Origin: Streptosporangiaceae bacterium
GTDB taxonomy: Bacteria; Actinomycetota; Actinomycetes; Streptosporangiales; Streptosporangiaceae
Reading direction: 5' to 3'
NCBI GenBank assembly: GCA_030041195.1
Contig: JASHOI010000056.1
Span: 1 to 13,416, forward strand
DNA: 13,416 bases
Under the pieces are notes generated by a model that searched no databases, was not told the DNA's origin, and saw only the letters and a list, made by a program, of their open reading frames with translations. The position numbers and the translations under genes were made by a program. This document shows, one piece after another, positions 13,346 to 13,416 of this stretch. Position 1 is the first letter of the stretch. Each line of letters starts with the position of its first letter.

Positions 13346-13416
13346 CTACCCCTCCCCACTGGTCTCCCCCATCCAACCACATGGATGACAAAGTCAGGAG
13401 TTCCGCTGACACCGCG

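Noticed and set aside
13370..13387. 5-bp inverted repeat CATCC/GGATG near the window end
   Set aside because: Too short for an operator or terminator claim, with an 8-nt loop and no supporting context.

Overview
The window looks like a chromosomal piece of a GC-rich, spore-former-type actinobacterium (Streptomyces, Streptosporangiales or Frankia-like). The evidence is very high GC, strong third-position G/C bias that creates long false ORFs on the opposite strand, GTG and ATGA-coupled starts, a DUF1707 protein, a long actinobacterial-type serine hydroxymethyltransferase, and an F420/PPOX split-barrel protein. The genus cannot be fixed from sequence alone. No tRNA, rRNA, CRISPR array, transposase or phage gene was seen.

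Layout. (1) 1-1525, plus strand: the 3' part of a Cys-rich protein of unknown family, then a 355-aa protein with a helix-hairpin-like N-terminus, a Glu/Ala/Pro-rich linker and a beta-sandwich-like C-terminus. (2) 1554-6360: a divergent three-gene amine cluster. A PLP-dependent group II decarboxylase (plus) faces away from an ATP-grasp ligase and a copper amine oxidase (minus, 2 nt apart). The shared 101-bp gap carries a 7-bp inverted repeat and a possible leaderless promoter. (3) 6412-6836, minus: a minimal HicA/HicB toxin-antitoxin pair with an ATGA overlap. (4) 6837-8787, minus: a DUF1707 membrane protein overlapping a glucarate dehydratase-type enolase by ATGA, followed by a perfect 15-bp inverted repeat. 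(5) 9000-9545, plus: a stand-alone class III nucleotidyl cyclase, divergent from the DUF1707 gene. (6) 9611-13345, minus: PPOX-family protein, serine hydroxymethyltransferase, epoxide hydrolase and lipoprotein, with gaps of 45, 19 and 41 nt, possibly one transcript.

How the genes may work together. The most coherent unit is region 2. A decarboxylase would turn an amino acid into an amine, the copper amine oxidase would oxidise a primary amine to an aldehyde with H2O2 and NH3, and the ATP-grasp enzyme could activate a carboxylate for ligation to the amino acid or amine. This is inference; the substrate is unknown. All three convergent gene ends (near 1526, 6365 and 9577) carry strong hairpins without U-tracts, as expected for bidirectional actinobacterial terminators.
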